Under the pieces are notes generated by a model. It searched no databases. It was not told the origin of the DNA and saw nothing but the letters and a program-made list of their open reading frames with translations. A program made the translations under genes and the position numbers. A stretch of 64,000 nucleotides of DNA from Setaria digitata (taxonomy: Eukaryota; Nematoda; Chromadorea; Rhabditida; Setariidae), in contig RCAB01000191.1 in assembly GCA_003640385.1 (NCBI GenBank), positions 1 through 64,000 on the forward strand, given 5' to 3'. Positions 29,735 to 49,703 of the stretch are shown here, piece by piece (positions within the stretch are counted from its first letter, which is position 1; the number at the start of each line of letters is the position of its first letter).

Positions 29735-32700
29735 TCATTCATCGAAATTCAATAAACCGGAAATTAGCGGATTGACAACTTGCTCACTTTCCGGCTCATC
29801 ATCAGCATCTTCATCATCATCCGCTTCCGTTCTACTATCTTCATATATATTTGCCATTGCACTGATGGTGGTATTTTCATAAGAATTTCTCAACAAATTT
29901 CGTAAGTCATTTGATGATAAATCAATGTTTAAATCGATTGGTTGAAATGTTGAAATGATCCATTTGATACGCTCCCAAACTGACTGAAAATTCTTGTTCA
30001 CCAATTTCATAAATAATTAAGTAAATAAAGAAAAGTAAATAAAGAAATTCAAAAAGAATCGGATGGAACTGTATATTTGTCATCTCCTATATTAATTACT
30101 CTATTTTAATTGATTTCCATCACAAGTTTAGTAAATAAATTTGATAATAACGATATCAAGAAACTATTACTGTCGAACTATAAGCAAGCAAGTTATCATC
30201 CTCAGTCAAAAATTTATCATTAAGCGGTGATAAGATTAAAGAATCAACTGCTCTTCTAACCTTAATAATAACGAAATTCGGATCATTTTACCTGTCCAGA
30301 ATTTTTAATAATGGAACCATCCAAAGGTAATGGATTCCCTTTTAATGAAGTTATCAAATGAAGCAAATTCAGTGCCGCTGATAATGATAAGCTAGAAGTA
30401 TGTAACTGTGCATTTAGCTGTTCCAAGCGATCCATACAGCATAATAACTGAAAAATTTTCCTCCAATAACTTCAAAAATTAAAAGTTAGGAAAAAAGAAA
30501 TTTTTTTTTTCTTAAGAATTTCAAACATCTAAAAAAAAAGTGAAAAAAAAAGGACGAAGCATGAATTGAAATAATCAAACGATAACAGAATGATAAATGG
30601 AAGAAAAAAAAACTTTTATTCAAAAAGAAAGAGAAGAAAAGATATCTGGAGATTGTAAATTCAAAAGAAAAAAAAAAAAAATTCAATAAATTGACTTGAA
30701 AAATTAACATATTTGTTTAGAAATAATTAAATAAAAATATTAAAAATGAATAAAGAACCTGCTGATAAGTATATTCAAATAGTGTATTCATATAATCCAC
30801 TTCTACTGGATGTTCAGCTTTTAGTTTTGTTAATATTGCCGCTTGAATCTTTCGCAAAAGAATGGATAATCTTTCCAATTCTTTCTCATCACTTTCCTTT
30901 CTTTTTTCTTGCTAGAAAAAAAGTTAAATTACTAGAAGAATTTCTCTCATCTTTTTCTTACTTTTTTTTTTTTTTTCACAAGATGAACAAAAGAGAAATG
31001 ATAAAATTTACCGAAAAATAAAAATTTAATAATTAATACACTTAGTATACATATAAAAGAATTTTCTTTAATTTAAAAATAAACAGAGAACGATAAAAAA
31101 GCAATTTAATTAATAAATTAGTTAGCTCAAAAAATGAAATTAACTCAATTATATCATTTCCATTAAAAATAAGTCAATTATTTGCTTTATTTTGAAAAAA
31201 AAATTAATCTTGAAAAAGATTACTGGAGTGTATATACGAAAAGAAACAATAGAGGTAATAACCTGGACGAAAAAATGATGGCACGAAATCCGGAATGCGA
31301 TTATAAAATGACTTCAGTAAAAAAAGAAAACAATGAAATACATTTCTTTCGGAAGGGGATGCTAGAGTGGATTTCGGAAAGAGATAAAACAATAAATCTT
31401 CTTTTTCTTAATAAAATTTTTAAAAATTCTCCACCTCAACATAGACATTTATTTGATGAAGGATATGATCCAATGGAAGTGTACAGTTTAATTTTACTTC
31501 AGATTGTTTCTCTTGCACCCTTCTGATCAGCTCATCCGTAAATAAATAAATGAAATTTAATTTTTCGGATTGAATTCGATAGCGTTCTGAAATTAAAATA
31601 AAAAAGAAAAATTCTGTTCCTCTTTCTTTTTTCAAAAAGTAAAATTTATCGAAAAAAAGAAAAAAGATGAGAATTAATTTACTGTATTTTTGAGATGAAT
31701 AAATTGAAATAATCGCTTCTGATAAATATGGTTGCAAGCCAATTGCTGTACCATTTTTAATCTCAAATTCTGAAAATATCTATTTAATTAGAAAAAAAAT
31801 AATAATAATAGATTTATTCATAACGAAGGTACTCTTAATTACCGCAATCAGTTTAACAATATATTGTTGTACAGTAAAGCGGCAAACACAAGCATTGGAA
31901 AAAAAATTATCGTTAAATTATCATATCTTAATGTTATCACTAAGGATAAACCCGTAGTATAGTATACTATTAAAAAGGAACAAAATTTTGCATTTGGCAT
32001 ATTTTTATGTTATTATTAAAAATTAAAATTTAAAGGAAAAAAAATTGAAAATAAAATGAAACATGTTAGTTTAAATTTTGAATGAAAATGACTACTTCAT
32101 AAAACACTCAAATGCAAAGGTAAAAAATATATTAATTGAAAAATATATTAATGGCTAACTAATAAATACCTGGAAATAATTGCGCTATCTCAAGAGCAGC
32201 TAATGATGATTCGATTGTTATTTTGCATTGCGCATTTCGTTGAGCAGTCACTTGATGACACATCAAGTTTAGAGGCATTTTAATTTCCTTACTGATCAGA
32301 TCACCTTGAAAAGAAAAAGTTTAAAAAAAAAAAATTGCAAATATTTGAAAAGTACTGAAATAATGGGATATTTTGAAACAAATATAATCATAAATCGTCG
32401 AAAAGGATGGAAAAAGAAGGAAAAATTAATAATCAATGATTTTGACACTAATTAAAAATGCAAATTATGCTGAAAACAAAAAAACAGATAAACAAAATTG
32501 AAGAAGAAAAATTCAAATTCAAAAAAAAAAAAAACGTGATCAATCAGTTACCGGTATTTAGCTGATTTTTCTAAAATTTTTTCTCTAGTCACTTTTTTTT
32601 TCTTTTTAGTTTTTTGATATGAACTTTTAATTTTTTCTTATCGTTATGGTTATGAACAAAACAAAAGAGGAAGTAATTTTTCAATTAAATTTAATTACTT

Positions 32701-35700
32701 TAAAACAGACAAAGCATTTAGTAGAATTTTTGAAATTCGTTCGTTGTTTTTTTGCTCTTTTTTTTTTATTTGCAGAAATTTCAATTAATTTTTCCTTTTA
32801 ACAGAAATTTTAATCAATGAAAATGATGCCTATTTTCCAATTTCAAAAATTTTCACTACTTTCTGTCCATCTTTTTATCAGAATTTTTAATCAGTAAATG
32901 ATATGATCAATCAATATAGTACCACTCATATTCATAAATAAAACTGGAAATAAAACAAAACCAAATTGCGATGAGAATGCAAAAAGTTTGCAGCGTAAAT
33001 CATAAATAGGCTCATCTACAATGTATACACTTGTTGATAATTTTTCAGAGCCATCTGGAAATAATTTTCATGATAAAAAAGAAACTAATTGGTTTTTTTT
33101 TTTCGCAAGGAATTAATTAAACTTGCTTGAACTAAAAAAACAATTTAGACTATCAAATTAATCAAGATATTTAAATATCATTTTCGATTAGGTACAGAGA
33201 AACGAGTTATGAAAGTGAAACAAAATGAATTGTCAATTTTTTTAAAACTGTAAAAATTTTTGAAGTTTCATCATACAGTTATCCTATCGACTATTTACGA
33301 AATTATTTGAGTGATTAATTACTAACTTATATAATTAAGACAAACCAATTGCGGGAAATGATACATATTTGTGGTCAATATGAAATGCTGTTGAACACGT
33401 TAGTTTCACGTCTAGTAAGCGTACGCTACTTACTAGTTCAATATTTAACATCAACGATGGAACAATCTGGGATGATTTTTCGCCACGCTAAAATGCAAAA
33501 AATTATCAAATATTAATGAAACAAGTAACAGAATGAAACTGTACTGATTCAAAGAAAAATTATTGCTTTATTGCTGCGATATTAAAATATTTTTCATGTT
33601 TCAGTCCTGAAATCTATCTTTTAAATTTTATTTTTAGGCAATCGTTTGAACTATTGCAAAAATAGCTTCGCCACTTATTTAATCCATAAAAAGCGAAAGA
33701 ATAATTGGACGGTATTCCGAAGAAATATATGACCGGGAATATTTATGGAATTCTGAAAATGCGATACGGATTCTATCCTGAAACAAATGAATTCTGCTTG
33801 TAGATTAAATTTTATTCTAGAAAGAATGTGGAGAAGAAGTGACCATACCGATTTAAAATCTAAGCCACCGAATGAACAATTCAATGATAAAGAATTTTTC
33901 GCTGTGGTATCTGAAAAAAAAAAAAAAAAAAAAAATGAAATTTCCATCAAAAAATTTCAAATATTCCTTCCTTTCTATTAAAAATTAATTTCAATTTTTT
34001 AATGTAACAAATAATTTACGAAAATGAGAAGAAATTTTTATCATAGTTAAAGTAAATATGGAAAATTTGAAATTGATATTACAATATATCAAAGTTAAAA
34101 ACTGCATTAAATACAATAGCTTAAATGCCTCTTATGTGATCGACGATAAATTTACCAATAAATATTTCAAATAAGTTCGCATTATAAAAAATTAATGACC
34201 AAAGTACAGGTCAGCAGAATCATCATTCAAGAGACTTAAATTGGCAAGACTTTTTGTGTTTCTTTCCTTCGAAAAAAATAAAAGTAAAATATATACATAT
34301 ATTTTTAAATAAAAAAAATGCTCTAAATTGGTTTGTGAAAAAGAAAAAAAATACTTTTTATCAGTGAAATATGCTATATTAATTATTCTTTCTAGCTTTT
34401 TTTCTCGTGTTTTATAATGAAAAATTACCATTTTGCAAATAGAAATTTCGAAAAAAAAATCATTAATTTAAAAAAAAAAGATTCAATTAAAATACCATCA
34501 ATTAACTCTAACGGCTTCTTACGTATCAACGCTTCAAGTTCCATGAATTCCTTGTGACGTTGTTGAAAGTCAATGAAACGTGTTTGCGGCGCTGGTAGAC
34601 GGAAAAGTGATGGCTCAGTACCCAAATAACTTACTGATATTCTTGAATTTGATAAAATTACCAGCATTGAACGGCATACTGCGCTTAAATCAGTAGACAA
34701 ATTTGTATCCATATACAACAGAAAAAAAAAGAAGCAAACAGTTAAAATTCTAATTAACTAATTAATGAGTTAATTGATGAAGAAGAAAAGAGAAAGAAAA
34801 GGATTGTTACTAACCTAAATGTACATAGTCGAACTTGAATTGCATCATATAAAAGTTGTGCGGCCCACACTAAAATCGTATCCTTGAAAAAAAGCAACAT
34901 TCGATTAGCTGTTGTAATACAAAATTGTACATATGCGTCATGTGCTGTAAAAAAAAAAAGAGTAATTAAAAAATTAATTTAGGTAATATAATTAAAAAAT
35001 TAATTTAGGTAATAGTTTGAAAAAAAAATTCAATGACAAGAAGTTTAAAAAAAAAAAAGAAAAGCATTGAAGAACCTCAAAAAAAAAAAAAAATCAATCT
35101 TGTAAAATTAGTTGGAAGCAAAAATATAGCCTAACTGAATAATTAGCTAAAAGAAAAATTTAAAATAACAAAAGAAGGTACGATAAAAAAGAAATTAAAG
35201 TCATCGATTTCGATAATCATTTAATAAGCAATTAATCAAATACTTCATGATAAAAAGAAGAGATCTGATTAAATCAATGAGAAAATTAATGAAAAAAAAA
35301 AAAAAAAAAAGAAGAAGGAAACCAATGAAAAATTTGCAATTTGGTTGATGCATTAATTGCTCAATTAATTAATTAAAAAAACTAACTAGAATCATAAACA
35401 AGAAGTGATAAGGCAACAGACTGCAAGCGATACGTAAATCTTAATGTACCACCGTGTGTTAAGCAAAATAAGGTACGTTTACACAAGATAATAATGGATG
35501 GTTGAACAAGTGATGTATCGATAACTGCTAAATCTAGCGGATAATCACCAAGGCTAAATATCCAGTTAGCCTAAAAATACACATCTATTAGCTAACAGTG
35601 ATAAAGTCGAAAAATATCAATCAATTTTGACGAAGAAAAGCACGAGAATAATAGCAAAAATGTTTGATAAACTGTTTTAAAATAACAAATTACAAATCAT

Positions 35701-37626
35701 TTGTTAAATATAATGAGAAAAATAGATAAAAATTAATTATCTATGTTAATATCAAATAGTAAAAAGTCAGTATTTATTAAACCATAAGTGAAAACAAAGA
35801 AAAAATTTAATTAATTATTATAAATATTTGCTCCTTTACAGGTTAATTAAAAAAAAGAAAAGTAGCAATAATAATAATAATTAAACTACCAATGAGGCAA
35901 AGAAAAAAAAAAAAGAAAAATAATTCCAATTATTTACAAATAAAAACATTTCTTTTTTCTTTAAACAAATAATTAAACTACAAAAATAGAATAAAACAGA
36001 TGGTGAAATTTTAATTAGGGGTTAATTTTAATTTAACTGATCAAAAAAAAAAAAAAAGAAAAATGTAGAACCAACGGGGATTTTTTTGCCATATTTTTGA
36101 TCAGTGGATGTTACAGTAGCAAGTGTTGAGTAGCGGTATGAAATGAGGATTGCTGAAGATGATGCGGTAATAATCGAGTCAGAATTTGAAGCATAGATAA
36201 TTGGACCCGGAAATTGGCCAATTAATGCATTTAATGAGCGATGGAAAAGCTCCTGTTCAGCTTCAAAAATCATCAATGAACAGTTCATATCCTGAATACA
36301 AATCTGTGATATTGTTGCTCGGCCAAATCGTCCAATGCACATATTATATGCAATCGTTGATAAGGTATGCTCATGAAGGATAATTAATTGATTAGCTTCA
36401 CCATCTGAAAATTAAGCAATTTTATGAAGGATAACTACTTGTTGATAAATGAGTTCTTTGTCATTCGAAAATTTCAGTGATTTTTCTTTTTTTGAAGATA
36501 ATTTATGAAATTTTATTAGTGTGGATAAATTTATTAACGATAATTAATTAACAAGTTTTACTATCTGAAAACTTCATTCATTTTTTTTTTTTATAATATT
36601 TCATAAAGTTCTGTTCCTGCAAACAACTTTTCAAAATATAATTAATTAATAAATAACATTATTATCTGACAATTTTTATGATATTTCCCTATCTTTTTCT
36701 AAAGCATAAATTTACATCGATTAATTAACCGGTAAAGAATACAAAAGATAAAAAGATATTGCTGATATACTTCCTTATTATTATAATTATTACTTTCTGT
36801 TTTTGTTCTTAAGAAATTTTTGTTGATTAATGGATCAGCAAATCAATTAAAATACCTGAAAGGAACTGATAAATAGTCAATTTTTGTTGTGATAAGATGG
36901 CAATTAAGTTCTGTTCTGTGCCAGAAATAAAATTTGCAATTGCAATATCGAGAATGCCAACGGATAATTCTTCTTCTAACAAACAACTTAACTGCTGTTT
37001 TGTATCAGTTGCCTGACCCGGATCAATGATCCATAATCGACCTGTTATACTACCCACAACTAATTGATCTGCAATCTGACTTTATATAATTTAATAGAAA
37101 TAAATTAAATTTAACGACAGGTTATAATTAGCAAGTAGTTTAGATTCGAAAAAAAAAAAAAGCCAGAATAATAAAAAAAGAGAGTATTCGATTGAATATG
37201 AATTAATTTTTTTTAAACAAACAAGTCGGCCTCACAAGCACCTGGAAACACTTCTCAAATTTATCCGGTGCTAATTGTCAAAATCCTTATTATTTGTTTG
37301 TCCTTATCCTTGTCCGTGCTTAAGATGGTCTTTTCTATCTTCTTTACATAGAAAAAAGAAACTGGACTCCATTATATTTCTCAAACAGAAACTAATTTCT
37401 AACTTGTCACACTTGAAAGTATTTCTCGATTAATGCTTCTGCACAAAAGGGGAAATTGCACCGACAGTTCTTCTAAAATCACCTACGTAACACGTCTTAC
37501 TGCTTCAAAGTTAGCAAAAATTTAAGCAAATATCAAACCTCGATTCTCGATTAATTCACCAACTGCACAGACATTCGCCTGATTTAGTTCAAGAGCAAGC
37601 CATTCATGAACATGAAATACCGACAT
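29735..37626 (-). CDS. bbs-9: BBSome subunit BBS9 (PTHB1), 15 exons
   Basis: BBS9 is a scaffold subunit of the BBSome, the coat that carries membrane proteins with intraflagellar transport in cilia. In nematodes cilia occur only on sensory neurons. Exons: 37626-37560, 37068-36856, 36404-36076, 35570-35387, 34944-34815, 34683-34496, 33910-33849, 33487-33346, 33054-32923, 32304-32170, 31769-31683, 31586-31435, 30911-30759, 30447-30292, 29983-29735. Phases agree; the product is 792 residues, shorter than human (about 887). Matches run from the start MSVFHVHEWLALEL, through the beta-propeller (VVGSITGRLWI, NFISGTEQNLIAIL, SYLGTEPSLF), the GAE-like region, RYRIQSEKL and TDELIRRVQEKQ, to C-terminal helices. 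The acidic tail (EADDDEDADDEPESEQ) is not shared with human. Exons 7-9 and the exon 12 donor are the least secure. Confidence 0.92.
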
Positions 37627-39243
37627 ACTAATAACTTCCTACTTTTATTAGCACTTTTGATGTTAGATAAGGATGTACTGGATGAATAGAGCATATTGAA
37701 AAGCCAATTTATTTCGTTTACAAATCCCAAATTACCATAGCAACATACGCTAAATCACTAACCACATGGAAGGAATTAAGTAACAGAAAGAAATCTGAAG
37801 AGAAATCAATGAAAACATTTTAAGCATTCCATGAACAACAGACCATTAGAAAAAAAAGGATTGAAAATCTATTTCACAATTTTACAACTCATAGTTTTAA
37901 AAGTCTCATGCCACTATTCAATTTATGCACTGCAAAAATTATACAAACAAGGTAATTTTTACACGAAGTAATATCTTCCTTGAATCCAGAAATTCCAAAA
38001 TTAACTACTTCCAAGTTTTATAAAACATAGTGATGGACAACGGAATTAATTTTCAAGCTAGAAACCATCCTATGAGTTGTTGCACCATAGCACCACCGTA
38101 AATATACGCATGTACATTGCAGGAGAAATTAAATATTTTACAAACCTATGAAAATGAATGTTTAAATCACTTCTAAGTCATATCTTATAAAATAAACCTA
38201 CTAAAAAAAATGAACCACTAACTTGGAAAGTAACTGAAGGTTTTTGAAAACCACCACACTAACGTATATGATGAAATTATCAATTCAACCGACTTTCAAT
38301 CCAGCAAGCTTAGTCAGTTTAAAACTTAATTACAAGAAATTTTGGACTCTCTGTAGACCAGAAAATTCAGCAAAATAATTTTAGAAAAATTGATAAGAAA
38401 CCATAATACTACGACAAGGCAAGTTATAGGACTAAAAAGGGAAAGACTAAAAAAGGAAAAAGGAAAAAGATGGAAAAGATCTTTATACTGATGTCACACA
38501 TTTTTGAAAATGGAAGAAAAATTTGGGAATAAAAAGGAAAAAAGATATTAAAAATAGAAAGAATAACAAATACAAGTAAGGCATTTGGGTAATTAAAAAA
38601 CTTAGAATTTAAAATTAGGCTTCAAAATATTTAATAAGCAAGCGGCAAAAAAGTCATTACGCTCAGTTGTAAATTTGAAACCCTAAGTTTTGTACTTCCT
38701 TATCATAAGTATTAATTAACCATAACGATGCCAAATATTCATAAATAATATAGAAATGAGAAAAACAAAGGGAATGAGGAAAAAAACAATCTTTGAAAGG
38801 CATTAATAATAAATAAACCAGAAAAAGAAACCCAGATGATTAATTCTGAAAGAAAGTCATTCGAGAAGCAATCGCAACCACCGATCACTAATTAATCAAA
38901 AAAAAAAAAACGCGAAAAAAAATCGATTCTGAAAATATTCTGAAATGAAATCACTGAATGCAGATCAACCATCAACATTCATTAATGTACAAAAAAAAGT
39001 GCTCTGGGGAAACACACTACAGTACTTGGTAATTACCATGGCATGACAAATTGAAAGACAATAAATCCCAGTGAAAAAAGTGCTTCCCGAAAGATTCCTG
39101 ACAGCTCATCCAACACGACAGGAAATATTCCGAGCATATGAATTAACATTATCACTCAGACCAATTAGGCTAAAACCAATTTTGCAGTATCACTTCAACA
39201 CAATCTCCTTTCTGAAAATTCTCATGAATATTTCCTGATCTAA
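37627..39243. other. Upstream region of bbs-9
   Basis: About 1.6 kb. The X-box lies near its left end. The remainder shows no exon-like sequence or recognisable element. Its right end is the 3' flank of the small membrane-protein gene. Confidence 0.6.
37731..37744 (+). promoter_or_regulatory. X-box (RFX/DAF-19 site) upstream of bbs-9
   Basis: ATTACCATAGCAAC fits the nematode X-box consensus RTHNYYWTRRNRAC at all 14 positions. It lies 104 bp upstream of the bbs-9 ATG. In C. elegans, DAF-19 controls BBS and IFT genes through X-boxes usually within about 250 bp of the start. Motif and distance are seen; function is inferred from that family knowledge. Confidence 0.8.
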
Positions 39244-39808
39244 TCAACTCTTCTTTTTCGATTTCTCTTCGCGTCTTCGCCTTTTTTCTTCCTCACGTTT
39301 CTGTTTGAGTTTGATTGAACTCATCAGCTTATACGTTATCAGCGCTAAAATTGAACCGTTGAATTTTCTGCACTTCAAAATAAAATCCAAGAAATTCTGA
39401 TTATCTCAGCAGAGAATTATTTCTAAAGTGAAATGAATCGAAAGGAAAGAAAAAGAACTAAAGAAGAATTCGGAAGATATAAAGATGGAAGTGGTGGCGA
39501 TTCTTCAACTGTAATTATTTCTTCTTCATTTTTAATGACTTATTTTCATATCAAATTAGTTGTAGATTATCAAGCGTCATTAAATTATGAAGGAATTTTA
39601 AATTCAAATAAGACATACCTGAAAAGAAAAACTCTTGCACGTTGCTCAATTCGTGGCGAACAATCGTCGTCTTCAACAACATTTTGTAAAAGCTCTCAAA
39701 GAAAATGAAAAACTTACCTACAAGAGCGACAACAATCACGGCCGGTATAATAAATACTGAATTATCGAAACTGTGTTGAAAACCACTTTTGCCACTCAAT
39801 TCAACCAT
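39244..39808 (-). CDS. Small single-pass membrane protein, 63 residues, two exons
   Basis: Not assigned to a named family. Exon 1 is 39808-39718 and exon 2 is 39344-39244, joined at phase 1 across GTAAGT...TTTTAG. A short polar N-terminus (MVELSGKSGFQHSFDN) leads into a hydrophobic helix at about 17-37 (SVFIIPAVIVVALVALITY). The tail is highly charged, dominated by Lys, Arg and Glu (KLKQKREEEKRRRREEKSKK), ending in SKKKS. The layout is that of a small integral membrane protein with a cytosolic basic tail; the basic C-terminus would fit ER residence, but this is inference. The good splice sites and clean hydrophobic-then-basic organisation support a real gene. Confidence 0.7.
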
Positions 39809-41902
39809 CAGAATCTGGAAAACGACTGAACAAATGCTAATAAACGAAATGGAATATTAATTAAGCGTTACGGACAGGAGCGTTAGTTCAGTTACTGAAA
39901 ACATTTCGCAACTCCGGAACTCATCAAAGATACCATTGTCGATAAACTCATCCCACCAGAACACCTAAATTTGCCAAATTTCCCACGCAAAACACGTAAA
40001 CCGCTACCCAATTAAGTAGTAAATCTGGATGCCAACACATTTCGTGAAATAAACCGCATCTCAAACCGGCATAAACTGACGCGCTACGAAAAATTGTCCC
40101 AATTTCTTCAGGTTTCCTACATCGGTTCCCAGGTCAACCTTTTATTGCCATGATTTTCAAATATGGTAGTATTATTTCGGGTCACTCCTACCATCATAAA
40201 TTTCAGGGATGCAGGTGGCACTTCAGATCATCCTTGGTACCATAGAATTTCAACAATGCAGTAGTGTTTTCAGTTACCGTACTACCGTACGGTTCTAGGA
40301 ATTCAGTGATATTTCCCGCCACTCCTAGTGCCTAATTTTAGTTCCAGAACAAACTTTTTTTTTCCACTTCCGTTGATAACAATATTTTTGATAACAGAGA
40401 GAAAATTTCTAATGCAAATTTATGTGATGTGAAGGGATTTGCCTGATTTAAATTTTGAAATTCGAATAGTTAGAGGTCAAATTAGATATTCGATTGGATG
40501 ACTTCTCAGGTCGCAGTTTATCTTCCTGCTTTTTTTTTATTTATTGGAATATATGAAATTGTATTTTCAATGCAACTGTAAAAAAAAAAAAAAAAAAACT
40601 GATAACTGATAATGTTAATGATTGTTATAATCCATGTTCGAGTGAAATTGTACTTGGAAATATTTGGTGTGGTTGAGAAAATATTAGATTGAGTAATATA
40701 TTAATGAAAGATGATAACAGTGACATTTATGAGATGATAATGTCAGTAATGATTACTTAAGTGTTAAAGTGATTCTAGCTTTTGACTTGACTGATATGTT
40801 TCACGTTTTAGAAATATGTTAATATTCAGTTGATTCAGTTGCCTTTCACAATTCTCTTTAAACCAATTTTGCAAAGATGGATTTGTCAAAAGTTAATTCG
40901 AAAAAAAAATCGATTTATATTTGTTATGACTTTACTGGTAAAAGAAAAGAATTTTTTCCCAGTTCTTTCTCGTCTTTGTCTTTGAAAATTATCGATAAAT
41001 TCAATTTATATTTGCTTTACGGGTGACGAAGTTCAACGATCTCTACGCACCGTTCAGGCGTACTTTGTACCTTTTTGCAGCGGTGTAATACATAATACAT
41101 TTCGAATGATATCGGTGATCGTTGCAATTGGAATGGAATTAAAATAGGAATTTAGATGGAATATTTTAGGAAATTTAAGTGGTAATGGAATCTTAAATGG
41201 GAAATTAAACTGCGATAGAATAATAAATTAGGGGAGAAACGTATGAGAGAACTAGTGATTGATATTTTTTAAATAATTCTATTTTTTTTTTTTTTTTTTG
41301 TTTATAAAATCTATAAATAGAATATGGTTTTATCAATAAATTGGCAATTAAATTAGAAAATTTTTATTGCACTAAGACAAACGTTCGGCAAAATCGATGA
41401 TGAAGTAATTTTCTTATAATGGTTTTTTTTTTCCTTAGTATTTTGACAGTTAACTGTCTATTAAAAAAAAAAAAAAAATTTCTGATATTCACTGAAATCG
41501 GTAGAGTTATCCTATTCGTACGATATATATCTATTCATCTATTAAAATTTAACATTTAGAAGTCTTATTTTAGCTGTTCTCATATTTTCAAATGAAAAAT
41601 CGCCTTTTTTTTTGAGGGAAATAGTATGGTAAAAGGTAGAGAGAAAGAGAACCATAAGAGATAGTAATTAATTAGCAAGTATTTATTTGAGCTTAGATAT
41701 TTTGCCGAGATTTCGGCACTTAACTTTTAGCTAATTAACTCTTAATTTATTAGCCTAACTGAAAATTATGTCACACTGTTGCTTCCTACAATTTCCACTT
41801 TCACTTAGCCGTTTTAGCAATTTTTGTTGTGTCATAATTCTTTCCATTTGTCTTGCCAATAATAAACGAATTGAATTCAAATAGATAAATTTCTTTTGTT
41901 AC
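39809..41902. other. Divergent intergenic region before HADHA
   Basis: About 2.1 kb between the minus-strand membrane-protein gene and plus-strand HADHA, so it holds both promoters. A section at about 40150-40330 is less AT-rich and has loosely repeated words (CACTCCTA twice; ACCAT(C)ATA-type and AATTTCA-type pairs; ATGGTAG/CTACCAT inverted). No coding exon is supported. Confidence 0.55.
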
Positions 41903-47854
<5,952 letters not shown>

Positions 47855-49703
47855 ATACATTTTATTATATAATATCCTAAATTATATTCCTTCTGTGATT
47901 GTTAATAGAACTGTTTCATTTATTGTGCAGTAACATTTTTGCTGGAAACTTTTTACTAAGGAAAAAATATGTCCAAAATTTTTTCAAGAAGAAAAAGAAA
48001 CTGTGAACTCAGTTTATGGTTATACTTAAAAATTTTCTCTTTTCCTTGAAACTCCAAGTCTTTCTGCCAATCTTCGTTTTAATAATTTTCTGTTTTAAAA
48101 AGATAGTGCCTTCTTGACAAGTGTTTTCCTTCGAAATACTCAGCTGATTTAAGATGACACTTAAAAATAAAATGAATTCACTAAATATCTCAAATTATTC
48201 ACATTAACTAAAGCACAGACTGAATATAATGTAGGTTGCAGTGAAAGGAGAAAGATGAAAAGTATAACTTTTGGTTGCAAAATCTTCCCTAGAAATAAGA
48301 ATTTGTTTCGCCGAACACTTGCATATTACTGAACGGTACATGTTACATCGAGCAACTAGATGTAAATCAGTAGACGAACAATGTGTAAAAAAAATAAGAA
48401 AAAGGAAATTCTCCTTCTCGAATTCCTTCGGTTAATGCAAGATTTCCATAGAAGAGTCGCTTTATTGCATGGTGTCCCAAATAACTGGACCACGTTACAA
48501 TTGTGATTGTGTAAAGCGACGAATGGATAGGTGAATTAGGGGTAAATACGGATAATTTCCCAGAGTTTCCGGATACGGCTGAGGAAATTTATGAAGCATA
48601 TGTGTAGATCAACTACTGTTCGGTATGACTGGTAGCTGTTCAAAAAGTTCCTGAGCTACTAGTAAAAAAATGGTTTGGTGAAAACAGTTCCTCTGATCTT
48701 TTTATTTTTCTTCCTTCTCAACTTTTACTGATGAGAATATTTTTCCATGTGCAGGAATTTCCCAGATGTAAACGTTGCACTTTGGAATTTTCCATTCTTT
48801 TTTTTTTTTTTTTTTGGTGTAATACGAGGTAATTCCAAGATTACATGCCTCATTTATTGGTTGTATATACTTGATTAATTTACTTACAGGTGTTGAAAGG
48901 ATTGTGGTAAGAGTGGAATCATTTACATCTATTTCTTTCAATTTACCATTGACGTTTTGTAGGTTGGATTAGAATCGAGGAAGTTTGTTACTTAATATAT
49001 TGTATGTTTGTGCATTGAGTGCGTGATATGCTAATAATATCTTACCAGCATAATGCCAGCTCAGGTTTCTGCCAGGACTATGCGTATTCATTAAAAAATT
49101 ACTGAATTTATAAAACATAGAAAGTTATGGCATACCTTTGCCAAAATAGAAGCAGTTTTCAAATCGCGGAACAGGTTTCTAGCATACCACACGGAATGCA
49201 ATTGAAAGAGATTATTGATCATTTTGATTTAAACCGTCGAAGTTCTCTATTTTAATATGTATGGTTATACGTTATTTTCATACAAATTAGATGTTCAAAT
49301 ATAACTAACTTCCAGATTTTTCCAGACTCTTTTTCGTAATAAAAAGGGATCAACTGTTAAACTCCGAAGAGAATGATAAAACAGTAATATATTTTCTCAG
49401 GGAAACTTCTCGTATCTAAGGTAATGAAAAGCATATTTCATTAGTATGTAATATTTACTTGCATTATTTCCTTTTTTTTTTTTTTTTCAGTTCACTTCTT
49501 AATTCTAAGGATTCTTCTATTACGAATTTTTGAGATTGGGTTTCTTCCAGTTATACAAATTTGGAATTAAATGGATAAAGTTATTAATCTAAACATGTAA
49601 ACATTTCTAGCCAATATCTGTAACAAGAAAGTTTAAAGTTGACTTACCTAAGTGATAGTAAACATTTATTGCAGATTTTCATTGCTAGCAACTGGGATTC
49701 TCG
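47855..49703. other. Intergenic, HADHA to HAPSTR1
   Basis: About 1.85 kb without recognisable coding sequence. Acceptor-like sites TTATTGCAG (ending 49674) and GCTAG (ending 49688) lie 15-30 nt before the next start codon and may receive a spliced leader. Confidence 0.5.

Noticed and set aside
30746..31526. Plus-strand open frames over bbs-9
   Set aside because: They are antisense to well-supported bbs-9 exons (30759-30911 and 31435-31586) and have no coding character of their own.
39032..39045. Second X-box-like sequence ATTACCATGGCATG
   Set aside because: The last positions break the consensus (needs RAC), and it lies about 1.4 kb from bbs-9.
39433..39708. Plus-strand open frame of 91 codons opposite the small membrane-protein gene
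   Set aside because: Lies within that gene's intron on the other strand, has low-complexity Lys/Ser-rich sequence and no splice or homology support.
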